Notes: generated by a model from the sequence alone, not told the origin. A DNA stretch of 58,651 nucleotides from Saprospiraceae bacterium (GCA_016717145.1 JADKGD010000011.1:1-58651); one strand, 5' to 3'. Shown: positions 35,957 to 48,891, counted from the first letter of the stretch. Numbers and translations are program-made.

Positions 35957-38882
35957 TTACTTTAATTCAGATTCCAAAGCAGTTATGGCATTCTCAAGTT
36001 CTACTTTCATTTGTTTTTGATGCTCAATTTTTGATTTTAGTTCTTTGGCAGCATCAAGCAAGATGCTTGTAAGTGCATTATAATTAACTGACTTAAATCC
36101 TGTATCATTTTGAGTGACAAGTGTGTTGAACTCTTTTTCTACTTCCTGAGCGATAACACCTGTTTGAAGCGAAGGATCTGATTCCTTATCTTTCCAGAAG
36201 TAAGTGTAGCCATTAAGATTTTTAATTTTTTCCAGTGAATGCTGAACAGGAATCAGATTCTTTTTCAACCGAATGTCTGAATTTTGAGTGAAATTGCCTG
36301 ACACGTCTACATTGCCATCCCCAAATACTTTCATTACATATGCAAGAGCACCGTTTGTGAAATTAATGCTGGAATTTGCCGGCCCACTATTGGTATTTAC
36401 AATAAGATCCCAGGCGTTTTGAACACCCGTGATGGTAAATCCGATTTTGACATTATTATCGTCTGCATCCTGAAGCATTAAAGCTACAGCTTCTCCTTGA
36501 TTTGTGCGTGATTTAATATGAAGTTTGGCTTCAGGCGCAGTGGTGCCGATGCCTATTTTTGCATCATCTGTAGCGCCATTAACGCCATTGATTGATCCCA
36601 AAACAATGGAATAATCATCAGTTACCTTAGCCCTTGCTCCAAGTGCAATACTGTTTTGTGCTTCTATTTCGGTATAAGCCCCAATACCTATATTGTTCAT
36701 ATTATACACATAATTATTTAAGGCGTGATAGCCAATAGCAATATTAGTGTCAGCCACCACCACAGACGATAAGGTACCCTGACCAATTGCAATATTCCCA
36801 GTACTACTATTCTGTATAGTTGATAAAGCATTATAACCAATTGCAATATTTTTATCGCCATCTTCCAAATTTTTTAAAGCACCACTTCCAAATGCAATAT
36901 TTTTTCACCGTTATTTATGGCTTTTAAAGCCCCAAACCCAATCCCTGTATTATAAGATCCGACATCTTGATTCAATCCGGCATATTCACCCAAAAAAGTG
37001 GATAAATCATCCTCATCCAATCTTAAATGAGTAAAAACAGGAAAATTACTGGTTACATTAAAAGTATTGTTATTTTTTAGCAGCACTCTGAAATCACCTG
37101 CTACCGATGAAGCTGATCCAAAATTGATATCTACTTTACTATCACCATCTGCATCCTGTATTCCGGCACAAAACCCGGTTGTTAACGAGTGTCCATCATA
37201 GATAATACCTTGACCTTCCACAGCACCCAAATGTCCAACGGGCAGATCAAAATCTTCCCACAATTCTCCATTGAATAACCATGGAGTGTGACTTGTGGTA
37301 CTATACACCATAAGTCCTGCAGCTGGATTCTGAATAGCATTTAGTTGGGTATTTGTCATTCGCGGTATGAGCATTCCCTTAAGGTAGCCAAATAAATCAA
37401 CAACAGCATCATCCCTCATATCATACCTGTTCACCGCAATTTTAGAAGATTCAGTAGCGCCATTTTGGCCGGCTATAGCCCCAAGAATTAAACTATTGCT
37501 TTTATTGACTACTGATCTGTACCCAATAGCTGTAGCATTAGTAAGACCTGGATTAGCTACATCTGCAAATGCAGCTATGGCTGTATTATATTGACCCGAA
37601 ATATTTGATTTTAAGGCATTATATCCGGCAGCAGTATTATAACTACCTGTAGTATTTGAGCGCATAGCTTCATAACCTATTGCAGTATTATAGGAGCCTG
37701 TGGTTGAATTCAGCAGTGCATCGTTACCTAAAGCCGAATTGAAACTATAGTCCGTTCCTAATAATAAAGCATATTTGCCCAATGCAGTATTGAAACTTCC
37801 TGTGATCAGGTTTTTCATTGCCGATGCTCCGACTGCCGTATTATGACTACCTGAAGTTAAATTTTCCAACGCATTGCTGCCTAATGAAGTATTAAAGCTA
37901 CCTGATGACAGCTCACTCAATGCCAGTTGTCCGATCGCTGTATTATCATTACCATTAGTGCCTGACATTAGTGCATAATTTCCTATGGCTGTATTTCTAT
38001 CGCCTATTGTGTTTTTATGTAAGGCAAGGTATCCTACTGCTGTATTATTGTTTCCATTTGTATTGGAATAAAGGGACTTATAACCTATAGCACTATTATT
38101 TATACCCAATACATTATTGAACAAAGTCTGTGATCCTACTGCAGTATTTGAGCCTCCGATCAGGGCATTCATCATGGCACCTAAACCAATGGCCGTTGCC
38201 TGATTACCAAGAAAGTTCATTAATGCATTATTACCCACCGCGGTATTGTCACTTCCGGCAAAAACATTTTTAATGCATTCAAACCAATGGCAGTATTGTC
38301 TGATCCTGTAGTCAAAGCAGATAATGCTAAGTGGCCTAAACCCGTATTATTTGAATTAGTGGCCAGCATCAACACACTATCACCGAGTGCGGTATTATTA
38401 TAACCTGTTAAATTACTTAGCCCGGATGAAATTCCTCCGTATAAATTATTTAAGCTTGAACTGCTATGAATTCTGAATATTCCATTTTGATTATTTTCCA
38501 TCCTCAAGATTTCTGCATTTGGCAAAACAAACCTTATTTTATCTTCATCCGGATTCAGTTCGGTGTTAATTTTTGTATCCTGATTATTGTCTGTCATTAT
38601 ATTTGAGGCAATATCAATTCTCCTCCATGAAGATCCGGTATAGTAATAAAATCCCGGAAATAAATTTGTTTGATAAATAGTAAGTCCAAGTGCCGGAGAT
38701 ACGATGGCATTTCTTTGTCCAAAAGTCATTCTTGGTATAAGCAAACCTTTGGTAGTCGATTGTATGTCCAGTACAGCAGAAGTGTGCGGGTTTGAATTGT
38801 TTATACCAATTTGTGCGTAAAAATCAGTTGAAAATAAAATTAGACATATAATCAAAACATATGATTTGATCTGAATATCCAT
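35957..38882 (-). pseudogene. endosialidase-chaperone repeat fibre 1, frameshifted
   Basis: About 975 residues over three frames. Signal peptide MDIQIKSYVLIICLILFS to FYAQ, then the Bacteroidota motif VLDIQSTTKGLLIPRM, a long series of YadA-head-like repeats (GSYNTAIGYEAM, GSHNTAVGASAM and similar, about 21-24 residues each), and at the end a Peptidase_S74 chaperone: SDIRLKKN with the cleavage Ser, YTYFWKD, GVIAQEVEKEF, SVNYNALTSILLDAAKEL, then a coiled coil. S74 domains help trimers fold and then cut themselves off. Breaks near 38265 and 36897 are each repaired by restoring one A in an A-run. Last gene of the array. Start at 38882 places the Met right before the signal core. Confidence 0.85.
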
Positions 38883-38963
38883 TTTGTTTATGATCAAATT
38901 CTGACTGCATGCAATTTTGATCCCGATTTTTTGATTTTTCGAATTTCCTGCGGTCATGCCATT

Positions 38964-41941
38964 TTATTTATTCTGTACAATTAATGATGTTTGGAAGTTA
39001 CTTGAAGTACTCATTTTTGATTGTTTTTCTTTGAGTTTGACTTTCAACTTATTAAGCCTTTTTTCCAGTTTACCAATATTTTCGTCAAGATCATTTTGTT
39101 CGGCTTTTAGTTCTTTTAAAGCTTGTACCAGAACTGCATTTACTGCAGGATAATTGACAGATTTTATGCCTTCATCATTGGTTGAGACGAGTTGCGGCAA
39201 TACCATTTCTACTTGTTGCGCAATCAATCCAGTCTGTAATTTTCCACTTCTTAGACTATCTTTCCAATTATATTGATAGGTATTAATTTTATCGAGTGCG
39301 GGAAGTACATTGTCAACTAACTCAATATTTTTTTTAAAATTGAATCTGAGTTGTCACTAAGTGTACCATTGATAAGGAGATCACCATTACCAAACAACTT
39401 AAAACCGCTCCCGTTATTGTAACCCAATGTAAAAGATGATGTGTTAATATTAGGGTCAGGATCACCCAAAAACTCCCATTCTTTATTTAAACTTTCGTTT
39501 CGTATCACAAGTCTTGCAGGGACATTGCCATCTTCTTCCAACAATATTTGAGGATTGGAAGGCGTACTTGCTCCTTTGATGTGCAGGCCAGCGTTCGGAT
39601 CTGTAATACCAATTCCTGTTGCAGAATAATTGGTACTCCCATTGTGCCCGGGTATGGCTCCCAAAATGATTCGGTTGTTCTCGCTTAAATACGAATAATG
39701 TCCAATGGCCGTTGAATATTGCACATAGTTCTGAATGTCTATTTTTGAGCCGATTGCTGTATTAAACTTGGTGAGTTCTTTAGCCTCATCGACACCAAAT
39801 CCAATTCCAATATTCTCAGAACTTAATACGGTAATATTGTTCAAAGCACTATCACCGATGGCAATATTGTCTGAACTGTTATAGGAATTTTGTAAATTAC
39901 TATGCCCAATGCTAATCGTATTATCAATATCAGCAGGGAATAAAAAATTTCCAAGCCCCGTATTGAAAGATCCGTTGTTAAGTCCTGAAATTTGACCAAG
40001 GACCACATTTTCCTGTCCACTTAGGAGCTCGGTTTGACCAATTAAAATATTTTTACTATTATTTGGAAATTCTAATATCAGTTGCCCAAAGACGTTTTCT
40101 TTCATAACAAATCTTTCTTCAGTAGTTGTGCTGGTATTTGGTAAAAATACTTTGAATGCATCATCGTCAGGCGAATCCTCAACGGTAGCTTTATAAGGCA
40201 AATCAATAATCTTTATTTTATTCATGTACCCTGGTTCCCATAAATTGTTTTTATATACTAAAGTTTTTCCTAACTCACCATTAAAGTTTGTTAAGTCTTT
40301 GTACATTTTTTTCCATGAAGTGCCATTAAAATAATATGGGCTATTTGTATTTTGATCATGTAACATTAAGCCCTCAGGTGGGTTGACAATGCTGTTAAAA
40401 ATACCTGAATTAAGGGAAAAAACCTTGTCTGAAGATGTTACATCCAATATAGCTGACTCATGCGGCGATGAAGTTCCAATACCTACCTGACTTGTTGTTG
40501 TTGCACCATTTATACCAGCTACACTACCCAAAATAATACAATTGGACGTACCTGCATAAGCATTTGCACCAATGGCAATGGCCCTTTTTGCCCCACTGGC
40601 GATATTGCTATTGTAACCTATGGCTGAATTATAATAATCTCCTGTTCCGGTGCTCATTGCCAGAGCACCTAATGCAAAGGACTGGTATACGGTATTGCCT
40701 GGAAATGACATGCTGTTGTAGCCAATACTTGTATTTCCATAGCCAGTACCATTTATCATAGCATTTGCTCCAAAAGCAGTATTATCACTTGTATTACTTA
40801 CTTCTACTAGCGCATTTGAACCCATGCCAGTGGAATGATTGCCATTGTTAAGGTTGCTCAATGTTTTGTATCCAATCGAAATATTATCGTCACTGTTGTT
40901 GCTTTGTAAAGCGCCACTTCCTATACCAATAATATTATCTTTAGTATTTGCATTGAGGCTTTTATAACCTATGCCAATATTATCGAAACCAATACTATTA
41001 CTTTCTGCACCGATGCCAATATTGTTAGAACCTCCTACATTTGACAACAATGCCCTATACCCAATCCCGATATTGCTAAAAGGATTTTGAGATACTACGC
41101 TGGAATTATATGCATTCGCCAGTGCTTCATGACCAATGCCAATGTTTTTCCAGGTTGTATTACTTTGTTTAAGCGATCCAACTCCTATGGCAATCTGATA
41201 GTCACCTCCACCAAATTGTAATGAAGCCGCTTCATTACCTATAGTAACACTGTAATTGCCAATGATACTTTTCCCAGCCTTATTTCCAATAGCAATGCTC
41301 CCTGGCACAAAAATACTATCTCGAATCATTGTTTCATTTCCAAGTGCTATATTTCCATTTTGCCTGGAAGTAAATAGAGCTTTATTGCCAAAAGCGATGT
41401 TATCGTCTCCATCAGTATTGTGATATAAAGCAGTGTTGCCATAGGCTATATTTCCTGACCCGATGTTTGTGTTATAACCCGCGCTATCACCTACAATAAT
41501 GTTGCCATCGTTATTTACGAATTCAAGCCTTGAAAGATTATTTATATTGCGTTGTAGATTCAACTTTTCTGTGCCTGCAATGTCTATTCTGATAATGTCT
41601 TCGTCAGGATTTTTTTCTACCTGGATCTTTGTATCCGAATCTTCATCAATTAGCATATTTGCGGTGCCAATTATTTTCCAGGAAGCAGTAAATTGCTCAT
41701 AATAATAAAATCCTGCCTGACCATCGGTTTGAAATACTACTAAACCTGCAGGAGGATTTGCTATTATTTCCCGTTCCACCTTTTCCATTCTGGGTATAAG
41801 TAATCCTTTTTGTGTGGACAATATATCCAGCATTGCAGAAGCGTGAGGATTTGTTGTATTGATTCCAATATTTTGTGCAACACATGTATCCGAAATCAGT
41901 AATATGCCTATTATAAAATAAAAAACTTTATACATTTTCAT
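38964..41941 (-). pseudogene. endosialidase-chaperone repeat fibre 2, frameshifted near the end
   Basis: About 990 residues. Signal peptide MKMYKVFYFIIGILLISDT to CVAQ, MLDILSTQKGLLIPRM, many GxxNxAxGxxAL repeats (GNIALGNETM, DNIGIGYKSL), two inner copies of the LDVTSSDKVF-type head motif, then the S74 domain. The frame breaks near 39345 inside that domain: restoring one A turns ...DSDSILKKILS-stop into SDSNFKKNIELVDNV and connects to GLIAQQVEMVLPQL and the C-terminal coiled coil at 38964. Without repair the fibre would lose its chaperone and should not trimerise. Starts two bases after the stop of fibre 3 (translational coupling). Confidence 0.85.
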
Positions 41942-41942
41942 T

Positions 41943-44886
41943 TTATTTTTTGGATTCGGTTAATTGACTTATTCCTTTACGTATTTTATTTATGTCTGAT
42001 TTTATTGTTTCAATCTCCTTTTCTGATTTTTCAAACGAATCATCAAGTGATTTTATGCCTTCTATGAGTAAGGGAACAAAACCTATGTAATTCAAAGACT
42101 TGATTCCATTATCTGTTTTTACAAGATAGGGATATAATTTTTCTACATTTTGAGCTATAAAGCCAAGCTGCTGCTTATCTGATCTTTGGCTATCTTTCCA
42201 ATGGTATGTGTAGGCATTAATGCTATTAAAATTATCCCAGTTAAAATTAACAAGCCGTATGTCTCTTTTCAAATTGATATCAGAAAGTGCATTAAGTGAT
42301 CCACCCAATTCAACATCACCATTTCCGTAAAGCGTAAGTCTGTTTTGCTGAAAATAGAAATTAAATCTAGCGTTATTTGTTATACCGTTTGCCCTGCCCA
42401 GCATGGCCCATTCTTCTGTAGTAGCGCCATTTCTAAACTTAATTCTACTAAAATCAGTAGTAGGTTCTTCCACCAATAAATGATAAGCTCCCAATTCATT
42501 TGCATCATGTTTAATATGTAATAGTCCTGAAGGTTCCGCAGTGCCAATGCCCACCCTGTCATGAGCTGTCGCACCGTTTATGCCATTAATTTTTCCAAGG
42601 ACCAAAGCATTACTTAATGTTACACGAGCCCTGTTGCCTATGGCAGTGGCATTGGTCGTTGCAGCGCCTGTTGCTTCAGCATTATAACCCAGAGCCGTAT
42701 TATAATTTTGACCGGAAAGTGCATCAAGCGAATTAATCCCTATGGCGGTATTATAATCACCGTCAGTATTAATATCCAGCGAATTTTTTCCAATGGCAGT
42801 ATTGAATGAACCTGTTGTATTTTGGCTCATTGCACTATTGCCTATCGCAGTGTTTTCATGTCCGGAAGTAGTGCCAGGCATGGTTTCAGCACCCAGAACA
42901 GTATTGGATATGCCTAGCGCATTTACATTTTTTAATGCGTTGTAGCCAATACCTACATTGTTGCTAGCCACTGAAGACGCCATTTCTCCTGCTGATGAAC
43001 CAATATAAAAACTATTGTTATCACCCAGTATATTATACGTAGTGTGATTATTTAGACCTCGTGAGATAACAAATCTCTCTTTATCCTTTATTCTCACCCT
43101 AAATTTGTCTTCGTCGGGAAATTTTTCAATTTGTAATCTGGTATCTCCATCACTATCCATCAAAACGTCCGGATAACTCCATTTCCATTCGACGCCATTC
43201 CAGACAGGAACCCGACTTTGCATTTTTGGCTCCAGATATTCAAATACATTATTAAGTTGCCTCCAGCGAGGGAATGTAACATTTGAAAAATAAAGAGATT
43301 TATAATTTGGTACATATCCAATGCTTCCAATATCAGCATAAATCAAGTCCTCAATAGTCTCAAAACTAAGTCGTGGTGGTAAAAATCCTCTTGTGGTAGA
43401 AACCATGTCTATTAAGGCATTTGTATCCGGCTGTGTGGTACCGATACCGATTCTGTGGTAATCAGCTATGCCAATACTTATGGTGTTTGGTGTATAAACT
43501 TCCTGAAAAGCGCCTATTGCCGTGGAGTTGGTAATAAGGATACCTGATGTAGTGGTCGCTGCATAGCCAATTAAGGTATTGTTGTCTTCGTAGGGAATGG
43601 TATGTGCGCCTAACAATGTGTTATTGCTGTAATTTTTAAGGACGCTGTTTGCATTTCCGGCACCCAAATAAGTATTGTTGTTACCACCGCTATTTAATAA
43701 AGCTTTGTGACCAAATCCAGTATTTCTTGATCCGGATACATTAACATTTAAGCTACCCTCACCAAATGCAACATTATTTTCACCAATTGTAGATTGAAGT
43801 AAAGTACCTAAACCTATGGCTGTATTTCCTGTACCGATAGTTAATCTATTTAATGAATTAAAACCAACAGCTGTATTTTGAAATGAAGATGTGCTTTTAT
43901 TCAACGCAAACCGACCTAAGGCTACATTGCCTGATCCGTCTACATTCTCCTTCATAGTCTCGGAATGACCAATAGCAAGATTTAATGTGCCGATTGCGTT
44001 TTTGATAAGGCATTCATTGCCAATGGCAATATTATCATTTCCTGATAAATTTGCTTTTAATGCTTCAAAACCAATTGCCATATTTCTATGTCCATCCACA
44101 TTTCCATATAAGCTACTCTTCCCAATGGCAAAATTTTCGTTTCCTGTGATATTGTTCAACATTGATTCATATCCAATAGCAGTATTGGATTTCCCAAGTG
44201 TATTATTTTTTAATGCAAAGTAACCTAAAGCAAAATTGCTATCTGCAACAGTTGAAAACAATGCCATAGTACCGACAGCAAAATTATCTTTTCCTGTTAC
44301 ATTTGACATCAACGCTTTTACCGATGTCCAAATTATTAGCACCTGAAAAAATATTCACTAATGTTGAATCACCTATTGCAAAATTGCGGGCATTGGAATT
44401 TTTACCAGCACTTTTTCCCATATAGATGCTGCCTTTATTATTCGAAAATTCTATTCTGCCTTCATTAACATTGTTTTTTTTAAGCGCCATATGTTCGGTG
44501 CCGCCGAGATCCATTCGGATTATGTTTTCATCGTTATTTTTTTCTACCTGTACTTTAGTATCATTATCAACATCAGACAGTAACACAAGCATACTTAAGT
44601 TCTTCCAGTTTGAATTAACATAAAAGTAATATCCTTTAGTACTATCTACCTGAAAAACAAGTAAACCTTGGGCAGGATTAACTATAGCATTCCTTTGTAC
44701 AAATGTCATTCGAGGTGTAATGACACCTTTGGATGTGGACGCAATATCCATTAGTACTGCATTGTTAGTTGGATTGAGTGTGACCTGCGCTTGTATGAAA
44801 TTATTATGGCAAAAAAGAATAATTAATAAACCAATGCAAAAATGATTTATCCCGGTAATGCTATCAACAATATTTGAATGTCTCAT
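41943..44886 (-). pseudogene. endosialidase-chaperone repeat fibre 3, frameshifted
   Basis: About 980 residues. Signal peptide around ICFIGLLIILFCHNN-like HFCIGLLIILFCHN to IQAQ, VLMDIASTSKGVITPRM, head repeats (DNFAVGTMAL, NTAIGYESML, GNENFAIGKSSL), a second inner head module (NALIDMVSTTRGFLPPRL), more repeats, and an intact S74 domain (SDINLKRDIRLVNF, YTYHWKD, GFIAQNVEKLYPYL) ending in a coiled coil and ISQLTESKK. One break near 44310, where two bases are missing in an A-run (DIGKS... should become DIG-x-KALMSN). First gene of the array; sense strand away from the DUF6326 gene. Confidence 0.85.
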
Positions 44887-45287
44887 TTCTTAATATTAAT
44901 TATGTTTCATATGCAACTTAATACATTAAAAATAGGTAAATAACACCAATAAAGATATAAACAAAATTTGATTAATATTCTATTTCATTATATATTCGAA
45001 AAAAATGTATAGATACATAACTGCAAGTTGTAAAAAACAAGCGTTAATGAAGCAAAGATTATATCACAGTGTCCTGAAAAAATGATTAACTTGGACCAAT
45101 ATTAAGCTGAATACAAGAGACAAATTCAGACTATTTTTAACCTGCAGCATATTTAGCTGCATTATAAGGGTGGTTGTTGCTCTTTGATCAAAAAAATATT
45201 ATTATCGATTTTGTTTACAACCATTCTGTTAATCTGATCGTCAGAAGCATAAGGTATATCTTGTATATAAATATTAACACAAAAATC

Positions 45288-45716
45288 ATGATTGACACCA
45301 AATCCTCTAATAGTGGTTACAAAGATTTTGAAGTAAATATCAAGGTTAAATTGGCAATGCTCTGGACATCAGTGACACTCTGCTACTTGTATGGAGATTA
45401 TTTTGAACTTTATGTGCCTGATAAAATTGATGGTCTAATCAATGGCAATAATTTGCTGGATAGCCCGATGAAATTATTTGGTGCATCGATCATGCTTGCA
45501 ATACCTGCTTTAATGGTATTTCTGTCATTGATACTGAAGCCCAATATCAACAGGATTTTAAATATTGTTTTTGGATTATTTTTTACTTTGATTATGCTCT
45601 TGATAGCTTCAGTGCAGAGAAATGAATGGTATACATTTTATGTGTTTTTAGCTATCATTGAGAGCATCATTACAGCTTTGATCGTTTGGTACGCTATAAA
45701 ATGGCCAAAAGAATAA
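45288..45716 (+). CDS. DUF6326 membrane protein
   Basis: 142 residues from ATG 45288 (MIDTKSSNSGYKDFEVNIKV). Four membrane helices; LWTSVTLCYLYGDYFELYVP is the family signature, followed by MLAIPALMVFLSLILKP, NIVFGLFFTLIMLLIASV and FYVFLAIIESIITALIVWY. Function unknown. A frame extends upstream to a TTG at 45174 but that part does not look like the family. 28 bases before the DUF4386 gene, likely one transcript; both are small multi-helix proteins of the sort sometimes found beside MarR or AraC regulators. Confidence 0.75.
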   Translation: MIDTKSSNSGYKDFEVNIKVKLAMLWTSVTLCYLYGDYFELYVPDKIDGLINGNNLLDSPMKLFGASIMLAIPALMVFLSLILKPNINRILNIVFGLFFTLIMLLIASVQRNEWYTFYVFLAIIESIITALIVWYAIKWPKE

Positions 45717-45744
45717 CTCAAACCCAAATTTAAGTATTCAAAAC

Positions 45745-46450
45745 ATGGATTCCAACAAAAAAACAGCTCACCAGGCAGGCATAATTTACCTGATAGTGGT
45801 GATTACAGGCATATTCAGTTTAATGTATGTGCCATCTAAATTGATAGTCATGGATAATGCGCAGTTGACTTTTCAGCATATTTCAGAGTCAGAAACTTTA
45901 TTCAGGCTGGGGATGGTAAGTAATATTATTTGTTATACTGCTTTTATGATGTTAGCTTTAATGTTGTACCAACTGCTGTTTACAATCAATAAAAAGTATG
46001 CAATGATGATGGTCGTATTGGCATTGGTGAGTGTACCCATATCTTTTATCAATCTTCAAAATAAATATTCAATATTGGATTTGATCAGCAATCCGAATAT
46101 TCAGAGTTTATATCCGGGCAGACCAATTGCCATTGCAGGTAATGATGTATCTCAATCAATATGCTAATGGCATCTCGGTTGTTTCCTTATTTTGGGGACT
46201 TTGGCTTTTCCCGTTTGGTTATTTAGTATTCAAATCAGGGATCTTACCAAAAACTTTGGGCTTATTGCTGATGGCAGGATGTTTTGGCTATGTCATCAAT
46301 TTGATGGGAAATACATTTTCACCACACTATTCAGAACTGGGTATATCGGGCTATATCAGCATTCCTGCCAGTCTTGGCGAAATAGGTACTTGTTTATGGC
46401 TATTGATTGTCGGAGCTAAAGAAAAAAATTCTTTTGATGGAAATGCTTAA
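45745..46450 (+). pseudogene. DUF4386 membrane protein, frameshifted
   Basis: About 234 residues and six helices in two frames. Family landmarks: GIIYLIVVITGIFSLMYVPS at the start, FRLGMVSNIICYTAFMMLALMLYQLL, then after a one-base shift near 46143 QYANGISVVSLFWGLWLFPFGYLVFKSG and ILPKTLGLLLMAGCFGYV. The shift falls between AIAGN-D and the YLNQYANG stretch. Function unknown. Confidence 0.78.
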
Positions 46451-46566
46451 AATTTAACGCCCGATGTCACTATCTCCTTTCTTTTCCTATTTTCGGGTAG
46501 TGTATTTGATTGTATATTCGTTATAAATAAGTACTTATATTAATTCTAATTTGAATACTTTAATTT

Positions 46567-47950
46567 ATGCTTCGAATAAAAAGTCTGTTCATTATTTTTT
46601 ATCTTATTTCTTTCATGCATATCTCAGCGCAAGACACGACGGTTATATTCAGCACCGTGATCAGTAGTAATCTTTCCTCTCCAATGCAGATAGGTCATGC
46701 CGGTGATGGATCCAATCGTGTTTTTGTAGCTGAAAAAGGCGGCCGGATCAAAGTGTTTGATTCTAGTTATACATTAAAGGACACGTTGATCACCATTACA
46801 AATATGGGCACAGGAAACGAACAGGGTTTGCTCTCTTTTGTATTCCATCCGGATTTTAAAAATAATGGTTATTTTTTTGTTTTTCATACGCAAGCCACCA
46901 CCTTTAATTTGATTGTTGACAGATATACCATTAGTGCTGTCGACCCTGATAAAGCAAATGTTGCTTCCAGGCTACCCATACTAAATATTCCGCATCCTAC
47001 CAATACCAACCACAATGGCGGGAAGATACATTTTGGTAAGGATGGATACCTTTACGTTTCTACCGGCGATGGTGGTTCGGGTGATGATCCTGATGACAAT
47101 GGTCAGGACTCTTTAGCTTTACTTGGTAAGATATTGCGAATTGATATAAATAGTACTTCCGGATCTAATAACTATGCCATTCCACCAGACAATCCCAACC
47201 CAACATCACCAGTATATTGTTATGGCTTACGCAATCCATTCAGGTGGAATTTTGATAGATATACCGGTGATATGTATATTGGGGATGTGGGTCAATTAGC
47301 GCGTGAAGAAATAAACTACAGAGCTGCCGGACAGATAGCAGGAAGCAACTTTGGCTGGGACTGTTTTGAAGGAACATTACCGCATGCCACATCGGCTCCA
47401 TGTCTTCCATATACCAGCTATGTTGCACCTATCTATGACTATCCGAGAGAGTCAAATAATCGTTCAGTAGTTGGGGGAAATGTATACAGAGGTTATGCCT
47501 ATCCTGGTCTGAAAGGCTGGTATTTTTTGCAGCAGATTATTTCTCCAGAAACTTACGTAAGCTACTTCCTGTAGGCTCGTCCTGCGTAGTTGTAAATCAG
47601 CAAATGCCGACATCTTACACGGGCATGGTTGATTTTGGAGAGACCGAAGACGCAGAGTTACATATGGTGGATATTTCTGACAATATTATCTATACAATCA
47701 CAACTGCAAATCCAAAAACAACATATACTTTCACAGGGGGAAGGTGATTGGATGACATCTTCCAACTGGAAGACCGGTGTCATTCCACCTAATCCATTAC
47801 CTTCAGGATCAGTCATTGTCATCAAGCCATATAATAACGGCAGCTGCTTCCTAAATGTAGACAGGACAGTTGGTCCAGGAGGAGATTTTTTTGTTGAGCC
47901 CGGCTGTAATTTTCACCGTCAAAGGAAGTGCAAAACTGACCCTGGATTAA
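46567..47950 (+). pseudogene. secreted PQQ-type glucose/sorbosone dehydrogenase with C-terminal extension
   Basis: Signal peptide (to HISAQ), then the six-bladed GSDH propeller: NEQGLLSFVFHPDFKNNGYF, TNHNGGKIHFGKDGYLYVSTGDGG (the His and Gly-rich calcium/PQQ site), LGKILRID, GLRNPFRWNFDRYTGDMYIGDVGQ and EEIN. A T lost from a T-run near 47527 breaks the frame at GWYFLQQ (should be YFFAADYFSR). Two further shifts near 47740 (G-run) and 47912 lead to GDWMTSSNWKTGVIPPNP and the end VKGSAKLTLD at 47950, a DWxxxxNW-type module often seen at the end of secreted Bacteroidota proteins. Reaction would be sugar oxidation with PQQ in the periplasm. No T9SS tail remains. Confidence 0.8.
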
Positions 47951-48192
47951 GGGGGCTTTTTTTTAGCAATTAATAAGTTTATATCTTTGCTTGAAGTCAG
48001 ATTCAAATGGCTGCCTGATCTTCCGTTTGTATCTGTTTAAGTTAATACAATATAATACAATTTGACTTTTTATGGATGCCTATTCAATCCAAACCCACAT
48101 TACACCAACTCAAGCTTAATTTCCATCAACTGCCAGAAAACAAATGTTTTAACCCGATAAGTTTCCTTTCCTTTGTCCAATAATTCAAAATA

Positions 48193-48780
48193 ATGACAAA
48201 GAACAAAAAAATACTCATCATCAATGGTCATCCTAACAAGGAGAGTCTCAATTATTTTTTGGCTGAAGCGTATAAAAAAGGAGCAATAGAAGGTGGCGCT
48301 GAAGTAAAAGAAATCATCATCGCTGACCTGCAATTCAATCCAAATCTGAGTGGAGGCTATCAAAGCCGTACAGAACTGGAACCTGATTTGCTAGAAGCAT
48401 GGGAAAAGATCCAATGGGCTGACCATCTCAAGTGTGGGTGCATCCTGTGTGGTGGGGCGGGCTCCCGGCCATCATGAAAGGATTTATCGATCGCTCTTTT
48501 TACCGGGTATGGCATTTAAATATCGTGAAAACTCTATCTGGTGGGATAAATTACTTACTGGTAAGACCGCTCATATCATCACTACTATGGATCAGCCTGG
48601 CTGGTATTATCGACTGGCATATGGCAGGCCTAGTATCAACCAACTCAAAAATCCACGCTCGAGTTTTGTGGTGTCAAACCAGTAAAGGTCACCACCATTG
48701 GCATTATCAAAACATCTGGATGATACAAACGCAAACAATGGCTGGACCAGGTATATAAACCGGGAATTAAGCTGGGTTAA
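48193..48780 (+). pseudogene. flavodoxin-fold NAD(P)H-dependent oxidoreductase, frameshifted
   Basis: FMN-dependent reductase of the NQO/KefF type. Starts MTKNKKILIINGHPNKESLN (phosphate-binding strand-loop), then LEAWEKIQWADHL, and after shifts VHPVWWGGLPAIMKGFIDR (the WWxGxPAxxKGxxDR signature), HIITTMDQPGWYY, and KQWLDQVYKPGIKLG at 48780. Breaks near 48430, 48510, 48650 and 48735. About 196 residues when repaired. Likely a quinone or drug reductase, but no partner gene sits beside it. Confidence 0.78.
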
Positions 48781-48812
48781 TTCCAACCAATCCTTTAAAG
48801 TCATTCCTCTAA

Positions 48813-48840
48813 ATTACGAACGACGAATTATGAACGACGA
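48813..48840. repeat. two tandem 14-base units
   Basis: ATTACGAACGACGA followed directly by ATTATGAACGACGA, in the gap after the oxidoreductase. Simple repeats of this flavour are common spacer sequence. Confidence 0.6.
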
Positions 48841-48891
48841 ATATTTGAATCATCCTTAGTGAATAAATTCCTTTATAAATAAAGTAAATTT

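Noticed and set aside
35957..44886. Prophage tail-fibre region
   Set aside because: The S74 domain is phage-like, but each protein has a signal peptide and no phage structural, lysis or packaging gene lies nearby.
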